From Jaltomata sinuosa (Eukaryota; Streptophyta; Magnoliopsida; Solanales; Solanaceae): a DNA stretch of 64,000 bases. Below are positions 8,701 through 20,551 of this stretch, one piece after another (the first letter of the stretch is position 1; each line of letters opens with the position of its first letter). The DNA is taken from the NCBI GenBank assembly GCA_003996215.1, contig QJPP01003138.1:1-64000 (forward strand), written 5' to 3'. The notes below the pieces were generated by a model, which had not been told where the DNA came from, ran no database searches, and saw only the letters and a program-made list of their open reading frames with translations. The position numbers and the translations under genes are program-made.

Positions 8701-11700
8701 TAATAGCGAGAAAGATAAATAATGAGTAATAGAATACAAGTGTTGAGTAACAGCTTCTACTCTTGTGAAAGGTGCGCTTGACCTCTTCCTATCTATTTAG
8801 AAAGTGAAAGTCCTTGCCGGTGTGACAATATGAGTAGACGGTGCTCTTCTCTTTTCGGGTTCATAATCGGTGCTATTGAATCTGCAGTTAAGGGAATATC
8901 TCCAGTTCTTTGAAAAAGAGTTCCTCTCAGGAATCCCTTTGAGGGAGGTTTAGCCTAGCCTTCAAGTCCTATAAAAAAATGGAGCTTACCAGTTTATGGA
9001 ATTGAGAAATAGATGTCCTACCAAGGCTGTATGGAATAGAATGAAGGGTTAGGGTTCTTTCAGGAAGAAGGACAAATCGGGCCTCTAGTGGTCCTTATCT
9101 TATCACGCCTCACATGGAGACATCTCAAATAGGTAAATTGGTTTGGGAAGACGGGGGAAAAATATCTATTGTTTAGGTTTCTGAGTAGCTAAAGTTAAGA
9201 TAGAATAGGTCATCACATCCGGGGGTTGAAGAATGAGCATCTTTAAAAAGGAAATGGCAAGAAGGAAGGAGAGTAGTAACGTCGTATTATCCATTCGAAG
9301 CAGTAGCAGGCCAGGCACTGGTCTTTCTCTCTTCTGGCTGTTCCCAGAAGTAATTTCTGAGATTTTGAAATAATAGTTGTGGCACTATCTTTCTTCCATA
9401 GACAAGGAACTTATCCTTAGACTTTTGGAGCTTTGGCTTTGGTTTGGACATGTACTAGTCCGAGAAGTGAGAGAACCAGGTTGGAAGATGCTGGTTCGAG
9501 AGGACCTGGAAAAATGCTAGTAAGAAGGAGGCTAGTTTGCTAGGTTGTAGATCTTCTCCCTTATTCTTTATAGAGGAATCCCCTAAATTCAAATAAGATC
9601 TTTCTCCGCTCCGTCAAAAGCCTAATTGAGACAAATCAGCTCTTACTATTCTCTGGTCTTTGCTCTTGAAGATCCGCTCTTGAGAACCTCTATCTCTTTC
9701 TTCAAAGACTTATTCGAAGCCTGTCAGTCTTACATACAGTATATTACCCGCAAGTTCATCTTCTTTGATAGGATATTAGATTAGTCAGCAATCCAAGTTC
9801 CAGCTGGTTCTCAAACTTCAGAGGTGGACTTACTTCCTTTTTAAAGCAAACATGTGGACATAAAAAAGAATGAAATTAATAGAATAGAGGAAGATTAATG
9901 TGCAGCTGATTCTATACCAGCCGATTCAATTGTTCAGCTACTTCAAAAAAACTTACTATTATGGCTATGTAAGGGGACCGGCTTCCCCTTTTTCAATCAC
10001 CTCCTACCTTAAGGTAGACCCACTGGTGAATACCCTAAATCGAAAGGTCAAGGAGATTATATAACCCCATAGTATGAAGAGCTGCTCGGGGGATCGCACC
10101 CCTGGCCTATGGTATACATTCAGATCTGGAGGCATACCTAATTAACGATAAGAGCAGAGATCTCCTCACTCCTTCAGACCCTCTACCTCAACTTCCCTTC
10201 CGCTCATAAATAGCCTTCCAGCAAGGAGAAAGAGATAAAGAAGAAAATTATCAAATTCCCACAAATGGTTTGAATATAGAGAGGGAATGTCGGATGAGAC
10301 ACTATTTGGCCTTCTTTCAGTAGTTGTAGATAGTATCACCTTCAGCTGGTAGCTAGCAAAGAAGTTATCCCCTATCAACGTATGTATATAGTTGAGGGAA
10401 AACCGAGTGTTTACCCGCAGCTTCTGTCCATGAATCCTCTTTCGCTTGCTTACAGGACTAGAGCTAATCGTCTCTTGTGCTACGGTCTAATATATGTGTC
10501 AAAGAGCGGATTCTCTTGCAGCGGATACGGGGTATGCCCCTGAGCCTATTGATTCAATTCCTAGCAAGTCTTGTCTCTCTCCTTCACTTAAAACACAACC
10601 GATGATGATTCTCAATTCCTTTTTTTGAAACTTCAGTAGGCTCCCCCTTCTTTGGCGATAAGGCTCATCAGTAGATTGACTACGAGGCTGAAGAGTCTTA
10701 CTACAGGGGTTACCACTCCTGCAAGACTGATTTGAGTTCCAAAGTTGTTATAAGGGTGGGACGGTCAGTCTAGAGATTGAAAGGAAACTGAAAAAAGGAT
10801 ACTTTATAGAATATGAATATGCCAGGCCCGCGTCTTCCATCAGTCTAGAGAATAAGGGTCTCTTAAAGGGTCGGGAACACTGTTAGCTGGATTCCAAATC
10901 TAAGAATACAAACATGGGAACTAAATAGATAGCTTCCCTTAAGAGAAGAGTTCATTCATATGGCAGGAGAAGATACGGTGTTCACATCTTTAATCTATCT
11001 GCTAGAGGTCTCTAGGCCCCTTTCGTCTTTCTTTTGCATCTGAAGCTACTTCATCGTCTAGCTTTTGCCTTCGTATATGGGTATGCTTCCAACATGATAA
11101 TATAGGAAAGGGCCCCAACCCTATAGGTAAGGTTGGTCTTCTACGTCTATTTCTCTTGCTTTTATTGGGGTTTCCAGAGTTCGAATGTGCGTAAAAAGCC
11201 TCAAGAGACGGAGTTCTCATTGGATAGGCCAGTCTATCTCAAGAAAGTCCCCCCATTACCAAGCAATCGCCTAAGGTCTCTCAACGGGTGCTGCTCCTGT
11301 CGACACTGTGCCTGCTCCTGAATTAACCCGGGCTACCATCCTTGCTGCTAAAGAGACCATATCATCATGCCTAAAGGGACCGATGGAAGAAGTATAAATG
11401 TAGTATATAGTAGTAGAGGTCTTCTTTATTTTCTTAATTCTAACTCCTAGCGAGGGCCCCTTCCTTCTTCTAATACGAGAGAGCGAAGCTAGGCACACTC
11501 TTATTTAAACCTTTCCAATCTCTCTTAGCTCCCGACCAAATTCCAATTCTAGTTCTTATTCACTTGAAATGCTTCCTTTACTGGAGCAGGTAATGGAAAT
11601 GCTGAAGTTTGAGCTTGTGTTTTCCTGTCTTCTCTGTCTTGCCCACTCCACCTTATTTGCTGGAGGGAGGATACGATTGTCGAAGCTGAAGTCCCATTCA

Positions 11701-13396
11701 ATTCATATAATTTTGCCTACTACCCTTTACTCGCACGCCTACCAACTAGAATGAGGACAGTCAGACTAACCCCAAAAAAGAACTCTCACTCGAGAAAGCG
11801 GCCCCCTTTCTGCCTTTCTTGCTTGATTCGTCTTTCATCTCAGTGTCTTATCCGGATTGAATATATACTATCCCCCTATTGGACTAAGGGTTTTGACTAA
11901 ATATTCCTCTCTCTACTTGAATTCAATCAGTAAGAAAAGAAATATGGAATAAAAAGTGAAATTCCATAAAACATGTTCCACAGGGCACCTGTTCAATAAA
12001 TCAGGACAAAGCGATTGATCCAGTTGAGAGCGTAGCGTAGGAGACAGGTAAGATGACCGTCAACGGACAAAAGCCTCTCATTATTATTATTTCACTTTTA
12101 TGCTTCAATCAGGACTATATTCGCATTTGAATGATACCAATCGAGATGGCTTTTTCAGGGACTGGCCTCTTCCCTGAGGCAATCCCTGGGATTCAAAAGA
12201 GAGAGAAGGAACTTTCTGTGTCCTATGCCATCATCACTAACCATTCCTCTTATCTTTGCATTTCTTTATCAGTCGCTCAAGAGACTGACTCTCTCTTTCT
12301 CTGTATTTAAATGCAATCTCTTCAATTTCAGTAGCAGAGTGAGTCTTTCTACTCGTAGTTCCTCTCTTGTTAGTGTACTCGTGGTACGGGTTTGTTGTAG
12401 TACTCGTGCAACAGCGCTGACGGCAGATTTTTTCTATTGTGGGAGAGATTGATGACAAAGATCACTGGAATGAATGGTTGAGGCAGAGAGTGAGGGAAAG
12501 CTCGGACAAGTTATCCCATGATCCAATCTAGTCAAAGCGGATCGATAAGCAGAACCGAAGACCTACCAAGGTTTAAAACAGGAATGTGGTCAACCATACC
12601 GAGATAAAGATCAAGGGCAGGACCCTCAGGATTCCTGATGAAGTCAATCAGAGAGGGAGTTCTCTCATGGACTGAGTGAAGACTCTACTCTTTCTATACT
12701 CTCTTTGTCTGCTCCTCCCGGTCCCGTCGCGGCCTTAGATTCATTGGTGATTCCACAGCACATCTACAGTATAGATGCCTTGCCAGCAGAAAGAAATCCA
12801 GAGTCCCTATCGCCCGCACAATGCAACCTCTTGAGATTGGTTCTTCCAAAATTTCTGAATTCGCTTTAGAGATTGAGCAAGTGTCATCAGTCTAGGACGC
12901 GACATTCGGGTGATGTCTACCAGAATAACAACCCGTAGCCTAGTTGAGGTCAAACCCTCTTTGACAAGATTACAGACTCGAACACTCACGACTCACTTTT
13001 CTACTCTCTCTATTGACATCTCAGAGTGTCGACTCCTTGCAAGCAACCTCGACAGAAAAGAAAACGGAGGACGTGCTCCGACAACCTTGCCCGAGACTCC
13101 CTCCCTTCATTCAATGCTTGACAGCTTGCTTCATGCGGCGTGACACGTCTATCTTTAACACTCATCAATCAGCTAAAAGATGACGGTTGTGAAGCAAGGG
13201 GTGAGGTAGCGCTTGCCATGGGAAGAGATATCTCACCTTCACGGGAGGATTGGCAGGACGAAGATCTGGAACGAGTGCAGCTATCGAGTGCGTTTCGCCA
13301 CTCCTTGTCACGGCTCAAGGGGGTTTTGAAGGTTGCTTGCAATGGTTTAGAACCTGAAGCCGCTGTGCGTGAGTCACTCTATCTTACGATACCTTA
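8701..13396. other. Long spacer, no gene recognised
   Basis: About 4.7 kb. Open frames of 60-90 codons (10166-10378, 11271-11498, 12910-13397) overlap each other on both strands and match nothing I know. 12910-13143 and 13140-13397 (GTG start) form an overlapping plus-strand pair with a different look (few homopolymers, higher GC), possibly imported nuclear sequence. No tRNA, rRNA or intron domain was seen. Confidence 0.45.
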
Positions 13397-14565
13397 GCTG
13401 GTTGAAGGGAAAGGGAAGCCAGAAAATCCAGGGAATCGACATCCCCCAAACCATTAGACTTCCAGAGAAGAGGAGTCCGGTTGCCATTAAAACCCTTCTT
13501 AGAAACCGAGGAAATATCAAATCCAATTCCGATACTTGGTAGGATTCACCAGCCGCTAGACATAGCACATAAGCCAACAGTAGTATGAATGGGACAAGAA
13601 CTATTCGACCTCTTTTAGGAAAGGGCCTTACACACGGGGACACTGGCTGATCCCGCCGACAGGAGCAAAGGAAGGTCTCTTTCGCCTACGAGCATTTGTA
13701 CGAAGAAAGGAGTCTCGTATAAAGGGTTGGCAAAAAGGCTTTTACCTTATTTCAGGTGGGTTAGTGCATATCTATTTGGGCGGAGGCGGACAATGAAAAG
13801 ACATAAAGGAGCGAATGATGCCAACCAACTCGACAAAGACATTCAGATATGAAAAAGATAAAGAAAGACGTGTTAAGCTTGTGTTTTCCCAGCCGACTCG
13901 CACACGACCGTATTTTTTTCGATTGAAGAGTTGGACTCCCTGGAAAAATAGCTTCTCGTAAGTTTCCGGAAGAAAGACGCAAAAATAGGTATCGATAAAG
14001 GAAAAAACCTCATTCTACTGTGGTTGAGAACCTGTCTTTTCTTAGGTCAGGCTTGACTTTGCTTTTCCTCGAATGCTAACTACACTCTTTGAATCTCTTA
14101 CTAAGGCTGTGTTTGAGCTCTATGCCTTTGCCTTAGCGCATCTTGGATGCTCTTCCCATAGTGTCCCCTTCTTCCTCCTTGTCTCTTTCTCTGCGGCCTG
14201 CGTGGGACTGATCCGGACTGATAACCCGAACCCTTCATAGACTAAACTCTCTTCTCTTTAGGCTCGTGTAGGTTAGGGAACTCGCCTCCTTCATTGCTTC
14301 CACTCCAACTCAAACTAAAAACCTCTTCCTTATCTTGACTCATGGCGTCTTCATCAGTGAGTAAATCCTCATCATCATCCTCCGTAAGATAAAAGAACCT
14401 AACTCCTGGGCATGTGCAGACTCTTGGTGAGGCTGTTCCAAGTGTGTAGGCCCCACATGTTGCTCATCTTCCCCTGTTGTTGGTCTTACAGTAGCAATGG
14501 ATGTAGAAGGAATGAAAAGCATGGCTTTTAACATTTGGGTTCAATAACATTCACCTTAGTGGGAC
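13397..14565 (+). repeat. Repeat D, copy 1 (direct copy at 54091-55002)
   Basis: Two aligned blocks, 13397-13481 and 13737-14565, match 54091-54174 and 54173-55002 in the same orientation. The 255 bases between them (13482-13736) are absent from the other copy, where the blocks abut. A minus-strand frame (13374-13643, about 89 codons, hydrophobic, with LLFSGSLMVWGM) crosses the left junction and is unrecognised. Differences between the copies are mostly transitions, many at CpG. Confidence 0.9.
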
Positions 14566-14570
14566 TGGCG

Positions 14571-16091
14571 TATACTATGTTCCAGAGCCTTTAGTTTAGT
14601 TGCAGAGTTAGAAGCTACTATATATAGATAGTGCCCAATTTTTATATCCTGCCTGCGAATCGAAGCTCTTATCTCTCTAGCTCATGAATAAATCACCCGC
14701 CGGAAAGGAATAGACGGAATAGAATGAAGGAATGATTCAATCTTCCATCATTTTAGAGACGACGCCTCCTTTTCTGCCTTTCTATCTATACTTCCCATCC
14801 GGAGGAGCAAGTTATGGAAAAATTGAGCTTATTGCTGGGATGGTTATTCAGAGCCAAGAATTGGCTGTCAGATTTCGTCCCGCAACTAGAAGAAGATCAC
14901 TTCGGGGTCACTGTGGTGTGGCTGAATGTAGAGCAGTCCGCCCTTACAGCCTTTGATCAGTAAATTATTTAGAACTTCAAAAGATGGTCAAGGTAGCTTG
15001 CTTCCAAGCCACTGCACTAGATGGGCATGTAGTCGTAGTAGTCGGCCCAGAATTCCTCTCTTCTTTACTAAAATACTATTTTGGATGAATGGGGAAGTCG
15101 CTCTTTGATCTACAGAATAAGGCTTAGGAGCTCTTTTTTTTATGGCAGAGATCTCTCCATACCAAGAAAGCGAATCACAATGGATCGAAGCCCTCCTTTT
15201 CCTTCCAATTAGTGAGATTCTATCTCTTACTTGGGAAATTTTGGTCAAGCCCTCCCTTTATTCCTTGGAATCAAGCGGGTAGCAAGAATGAGAACCAACC
15301 TATATAACATCTGTTCCCATGTAGTCGGCATTCTAGAAGCAAAGCTTCCCGGTCGCCTGCCTCCTTGTGTGGAAATGGTTTTCATGATCTCCAGCTCTTT
15401 CCCACCAGCTCGTTCTTTACTAGGCATCTAGGCGAACCCGCCGGGTTAATTAACTCAACGTAAAGAAAGCTCATTAGGTCAAAACTAGGGGAGTGCTTAC
15501 TAATAGAGAAAGGTTAACATCTCTCCGCCCTTATTATTAGTAGCGAACATCAGGTAACTTCGTGCTGTAAAATGACAAATTGGTAATGAAAGGCAATGTA
15601 CTAAGAAAGCGCAACTCTATTAGACCTTTATCTGGAAAAAGCTGGAAGAAAGGCGAGAAAGAAAGGTTGCCTACTACTAATAAGGGCGGGTAAGAAAGAG
15701 AGGTGAGGTGACTAGCTTAGTAACTTTATTCAATCTAAAAGGTTGTCTCAGTGGGTTGGTTTGGCCACCTTTAAGTGAAGGGGTGCATCCACCAAAGATG
15801 GCAGCGGGAAAGACAGGAGCACGAATGAGGTAGCTTATGCTTTTTTTCATCCTCACTACCTGGTTTATAGTAGAATCTGGAGAATATGAACTTCTCGCAT
15901 TCTTCTTTTTGGTACGTTGTTATGAGCAACTCTGGTGCTCGATCTTAGGTCTGAGGTATGGGTTTAATCATGATAAAGAAGGTTCGGTGGTTGTATAATT
16001 CCCAAGCTGAAAGTCATATACTTTAAAAGTAGATGGAGTGATCAAGCGGCCCTTCTTGCGCCAACATACATCCAATAGCATAGAGTGATGC
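14571..16091 (+). repeat. Repeat E, copy 1 (inverted copy at 55243-56762)
   Basis: About 1,520 bp match the reverse complement of 55243-56762. It begins only five bases after repeat D ends, although in the other location D and E are 240 bases apart and in opposite relative orientation. It contains a 49-residue ORF (14814-14963) and its right end overlaps a Ty3/gypsy RNase H relic. Confidence 0.9.
14814..14963 (+). CDS. Small hypothetical ORF (49 aa) in repeat E
   Basis: ATG-to-TAA frame of 49 residues beginning MEKLSLLLGWLFRAKNWLSD, with a short hydrophobic start and an acidic middle (QLEEDHF). The inverted copy (start 56519, minus strand) keeps the frame and most residues but has TGG changed to TGA at codon 36. 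I do not recognise the family. It may be a fragment of a larger gene or a chance ORF. Confidence 0.3.
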   Translation: MEKLSLLLGWLFRAKNWLSDFVPQLEEDHFGVTVVWLNVEQSALTAFDQ

Positions 16092-16250
16092 GTCAGTATG
16101 AACATGGAAATCCTTATTCCAATCCAGAAACCAAAGGATTGGGGCTGACAGTAAACACTCATCTGCATGCTTAAAGGCTTAATCCTGTTCCGGTTCCCAA
16201 GCCTTATACCTTTCTTCTGCAATGATTCTATTCTGAGATTCCGCACTTCG
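15955..16250 (-). mobile_element. Ty3/gypsy RNase H relic
   Basis: On the minus strand the frame gives LDWNKDFHVHTDASLYAIGC followed by MLAQEGPLDHSIYF, the start of the RNase H domain of Ty3/gypsy polyproteins: the DAS catalytic block, the A(I/V)G..L.Q strand and the DHPI(Y/F)F block. It is then broken by stops (TAA after IYF, a second shortly after). Upstream it keeps the PIL motif at the RT-RNase H connection. It is a fragment of nuclear retrotransposon origin. The part below 16091 belongs to repeat E and is duplicated. Confidence 0.8.
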
Positions 16251-16734
16251 AAAAGTCTTTTTTGATGCGTCTGTAATAGCCTATGTGTCCCAAAAAAAAA
16301 CGTGCTACGCCCGGCCCCCTTTTCAGTAGATGAGATTAGGATGAAAGGGCTTTATTTCATTCTTTGCTTCGTTCGAGAATCAACTATGAATAGGCTCTTC
16401 CTTACGCCTTCAAGGAGGAAGCGACTTTTTTCCTAAATTCTGGGGAAAATGAAATGAAATTCTTTTCGTAATGCAAGAAAGTCGCCTAAGGAAAGTAGAA
16501 GTCTATGAACACTAACCGAATCTTTGGGGAAGGATGGTGGTGCAAATTGGCCATTTCCCTTCTCCTTTCTAAAGTAAAAAAGAATGTCATCATTCTGATC
16601 GTGACTTGAAAAAAGAAAGAAGAGAAGGAACTTGGAGTTGGCGCCTACATAACGGATTGCTTGCTTACCAAGCCATCCTGGCTTTTCGCTCCTCTCCTTA
16701 CAGTCAAGTGGCTTTCACTCCTCCAGTTCTATTA

Positions 16735-16881
16735 TTATTGACTTGACTTATTATTATAAAAACTACTCACTATCCAAATGAAAGATGATCGATTATCTAC
16801 CCAAGAAGATAGAGAGTCCCACATACGAGAAAAGGTCACAAATATAGTTGAACCAAGTAACATTGCAAAGGCATAATGATA
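16735..16881 (-). CDS. nad5: nad5 exon 5 (C-terminus of complex I subunit 5)
   Basis: The minus strand carries 49 codons from TATCATTATGCC to TAA. They encode YHYAFAMLLGSTIFVTFSRM, then a WDSLSSWVDNRSSF block, and end NNKSSQ. This is the C-terminal exon of plant mitochondrial NADH dehydrogenase subunit 5, a membrane-embedded proton-pumping subunit of complex I. The exon is intact, and the 5' boundary follows directly on the intron end GACCCTAC. The preceding exon 4 (about 400 nt) is not found within the next several kilobases where a cis intron would place it, so the exon is either an isolated fragment or the 3' partner of a broken, trans-spliced intron. Confidence 0.9.
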   Translation of the reverse strand, partial: YHYAFAMLLGSTIFVTFSRMWDSLSSWVDNRSSFIWIVSSFYNNKSSQ

Positions 16882-17010
16882 GTAGGGTCAGAATATCCCC
16901 GCCCTCTGAATCGGACGTGAGGGTCTCCCCTCATCCGGCTCTCTGCAGGGGAATCTCCACTCACTGCTTCCCCTAATATCCTCCCTTTACCACATCATGG
17001 GGGTTTACAT
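16882..17010 (-). other. nad5: 3' end of the last nad5 group II intron, with domain V
   Basis: Directly upstream of exon 5 the minus strand contains a 34-base hairpin at 16908-16941 beginning GAGCCGGATGAGGGGAGACC. This is group II domain V, with the catalytic AGC triad and a GAGA loop, followed by a short domain VI region and the terminal AC at the splice site. Upstream of about 17010 I no longer recognise intron sequence, so the 5' part of the intron is missing or strongly diverged. Confidence 0.8.
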
Positions 17011-18552
17011 GAGATCCCAAAGGCTTGCTCAGAAAGGCTGCTATAACATACCTTTTGACTTAACTCTACTCTAGTAGTCACTAGACTCACTATAGTAGTC
17101 CGTCTGGATGCTCTTGCTGAAATCATTACTCTTAATTCTACCGTGCTCTAGCAATTGTGCTCCCTTGAACACTACCATATAGTTAGGTAGGGACAATAAG
17201 TCAGTAGTGACAAAGTGAAGACACTTATCGAGCCTCCATTTATAGAGTGCTAGAGTAATCTCGCCATGCGGCACGAATTTGATGATAGGCACCATTTTTA
17301 TGTGTTTTTCGCAATGCCGAGTAGACTACAATTTGTGGCACCATATCCTACCTATCTCGAAGGGAAGTCTCCAAAGTGGGATTGTATATTAACTCAGTCT
17401 CCGATGAAGAAGGTTCAGGCATGCTTCGACTTAGCCCTATGATCCGCTAATTCATCTCTTTTTCTGGTATTCCGCAAAGAAGGTGGATAGGGTCAGTGAA
17501 AGAAGTGGAGAGGGCAGAAGAAAGGGTTTTCAATTCAAGATTCTCGCTCCTGAAAATGGGTATTAAAGAAAGGACAGAGTGGGTTAGGTAAAACCTATTT
17601 TGAGAGGAAAGATCTATCAAAGAAGAAAGTCCAAAGCCAAAGGTTTGTTTCAATGCGTTTTCTTTAAAAGTCAGACTTGGAATATATTATTTATCTGTAC
17701 TTTATTAATGGGATAGGAATTCGTAGTGGGACGTTCTTTTCATAGATCCTTCGAGCGATAAAGGTGCTGCGCCGGGGCCTCCTCAACGTTATTCGGAACC
17801 ACTTTAAGGCTGTTTATTGGCCATAGCAATGCAATGTTCAGTGGTGGGGCAAAGCACTAGCGAGAAGCTTCCCTTGGGATTGATTTCCCAGGCAATTTTC
17901 CTTTTTTGCGCTTATACGCTTTTCTCTGTCTTTGATGTCAAGCCCAGTCCCAGTGACCCATCGGATTGGATTTCTCCCTTGGGCGGACTCCATATGGGGA
18001 TAACTTGTTACTTGTAATGTCCAGGAATGAATGCTTATTAAGGGATCAGTAAGCTGATGTGCCATTACTGGGTTCCATCTTCTGGCAATTATCGACTCGG
18101 GAATGAACGAAGTCGCTTCACTTCAAAGTAGAGGTTTTTGGTAATGGTGGACTGACAGATCAACTCCAAGGCCCGAGTGCCTAGGTTGTAGTGGTAAGAG
18201 TCGCTGCCGATGAGTTCCAGCTGCCAGAGTCTTCGATAAGAAATAGGCGTCTGAGTAAACAGAAGTGAGATCTTTCTAATTCTTGAACTAGCCTTCCCCA
18301 GCTTGAAGTCAAGTGAGGAACTCTTTCTCTTATATAGGCTATTTTGCCTTGAAATCCCATTCTATCCATCTTATTCTTCTGTGTAAGTAAAGACTAGCAA
18401 GGCATTCTCTTGCATCAATTCCTCTCTCACTTACGATGAAAGCTAAGAGCTTGCTCGAAGACAACCTTTACTTTTTAGTAGTAATCTTTCCTATCCTTTA
18501 GGCGGGGATAGGTTCATAGGAGGACTTGGTTACATAGGAAGGAATTAAACTA
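17011..18552. other. Spacer where nad5 intron and exon 4 would be expected; no gene recognised
   Basis: Minus-strand frames at 17071-17295, 17447-17653 and 17838-18065 were read and none resembles nad5 exon 4. No other gene or RNA was seen. A segment at 18056-18080 (tgccattactgggttccatc) recurs at 19849. Confidence 0.5.
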
Positions 18553-19322
18553 GAAGGGATAAGAAAGGGAATTTGCAACACTCTTAGTAGAAGGCCGATT
18601 TGAAACTCCCTCTATCCTCAGTTATTGCGTATAGGACAAGCAAGTTATTGAGGGATATTTATGCCAAAGACTTTTACACTAAAGGGGATAAAACAAGAAA
18701 TATCCTAAGCAATAAAGATCTTCCTATTGATACTAGCACTAGTGGGACTGGCTCCCGGGGAAAGGGAATTACACTAGATCTTGGCAATGGCACTCCAACA
18801 AGCTCGATAGGGAGAGAAAGAAGAGAAGGAGAAGAGGAAGTACGACGAAAAGGGTATGAAATAGGTTACTTGTAGCGATTGCGATTGCTTATTTCATTGG
18901 GATTACCAGCCTGACCAAAGAATAAGATAAAAAGAAGAGTTCCCGCCTACAGCTACATGCCCATTAAGAGCTATACCTGGAGTCGAGCTAACTGCATAGG
19001 CAGAGGGGAACTTTCCTAAAAAGCCTAATAGCAATTAACCACATTGGAAACGATGAATCACACTCTAAAAGGAGGTTCCCTCCCAATAGATGTCAGGAGG
19101 GAGCAAGGCGTGATTGCTCTGTCATCCTCCGACCGCCCCCCTTTCCACCTCTAAGTAATGGTGTTGGTGTGTCTTGTTGCAATCATTCTGGTCAATCCCT
19201 TTCCTGAACTATAGGTAAGGGATGGCAGTAGATGGCCCCTATAGAAAAATAAACCAGACCCTCATTTGAGAGAGTTAATAGAATAGTGTCGGGCTTACGA
19301 CAGTCTGACTTTTGAATGACTA
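18553..19322 (+). repeat. Repeat A, copy 2
   Basis: Direct copy of 1-770, with the corresponding open frame at 18600-18875. Substitutions between the copies are dominated by A/G and C/T changes. It ends exactly where repeat B begins, so two repeat families are fused here without spacer. Confidence 0.9.
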
Positions 19323-19733
19323 CTCTAACTGAACAACTTCCAAGTCAACCAGCTTTGCTTAAGAGCTTCTCTTCTTTGGGCGCATGCTCTCCCATTGGGA
19401 ATTAGAGATTCTTCACTGAAGGGCTCTGGCTCTCTCAATCAAAGGATGGTCTCTATCAATCTCCTGGCTGAAGTAAGTCTTCAATTCTGCGGGTTTTTCC
19501 AAGTCCAATCCGAGTATTCGCGCCTATGAACTCCCCTTTTGAAGAAAGCTTGCAAAGGGATGAATGAGAGTTAGAGCTTCGATCAAGAAGAAGAAAATTG
19601 TGTACTAGACCTTCCCTCACGGGAGAACCAAGCAAGGGATGAGCGCTAAGTTCTTTTCTTCCTTCATTTCATAGACCTCCTGATTAGCCTACTAATAAAG
19701 AAACTAAAGCACTAATGGGTTTCCGATGAAAAG
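19323..19733 (+). repeat. Repeat B, copy 1 (direct copy at 28661-29071)
   Basis: About 411 bp, starting CTCTAACT and ending CCGATGAAAAG, match 28661-29071 in the same orientation with few substitutions. No gene is recognised inside. Confidence 0.9.
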
Positions 19734-20024
19734 AACAAGCTAAAACTACAGCCAAGAGGCATGGAAGCTTTCTGCTATGCTTATGCTATTATAGGATATA
19801 TGAGAGTGACTGTAAACACACAACTCTAAACTACTGTGTGCCTAATGTGCCATTACTGGGTTCCATCCTCTATGGGAATCCATTTGCCTTCGACTTGACT
19901 TTATGAAATGGGATTCCGTATTAGCCGGAGTACAAGTGTACTCTTTTTTCTTTAGTAAAGGCGACCTCATAAGAAAAGAATGAAAAAAAAAACTCTGTTT
20001 CCTTACAGTCAAGTTTTCGCTCCT
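19734..20024. other. Short spacer before repeat F
   Basis: No gene seen. Just before the junction at 20025 the sequence CCTTACAGTCAAG followed by cgctcct resembles a segment inside the cox2 intron (near 42434) and one near 16698, which suggests a recombination scar. Confidence 0.4.
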
Positions 20025-20312
20025 GCAACGCGTCATGCTATAATCGGACACTTCCATCGTGCTATGAGTGGACAATTCCAAAGAAATGGTAAGATATGGG
20101 TAAGAGTTCTTGCAGATATCCCTATTACTGGGAAACCTATAGAAGTAAGAATGGGAAGAGGAAAAGGAAATCCTACGGGTTGGATTGCTCGTGTGTCCAG
20201 GGGAAAAATCCTATTTGAAATGGATGGTGTGAATTTTTCAAATGCTTGACAAGCCGCTACATTAGCGGCGCATAAACTATGTTCGTCAACCAAGTTTGTT
20301 CAGTGGTCGTAA
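20025..20312 (+). pseudogene. rpl16: rpl16 3' fragment with internal stop
   Basis: The C-terminal part of ribosomal protein L16, from RHAIIGHFHRAMSGQF to a TAA at 20310-20312. The 5' third is missing at the repeat edge. A TGA at 20247-20249 replaces the CGA (Arg) present in the other copy, in the NARQAA block. Such a C-to-T stop cannot be repaired by the C-to-U editing of flowering plants. The conserved RMGRGKGNPTGWIARVS block is intact here, unlike in the other copy. Confidence 0.9.
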
Positions 20313-20551
20313 GCTTATTAATCTGACCCAAATTGCGCGAATTCCATTTTGCCGGATTGAAAGAGCCATCAATCACTATGATCTCTTTCTTAGAATAGAA
20401 ATTTCGTAAAATCTTTTTTTCTCCCATGCTTTCCGTTGGTCAACAACTAACTAAATCTATACTTCTTCACTACTCGTACAGGGAAGGTGGAAGAAATTCA
20501 GTCTCTTTTTTTTTAGGAGGAGCAGAGCAATCAAAGAATGAACCAAACCAA

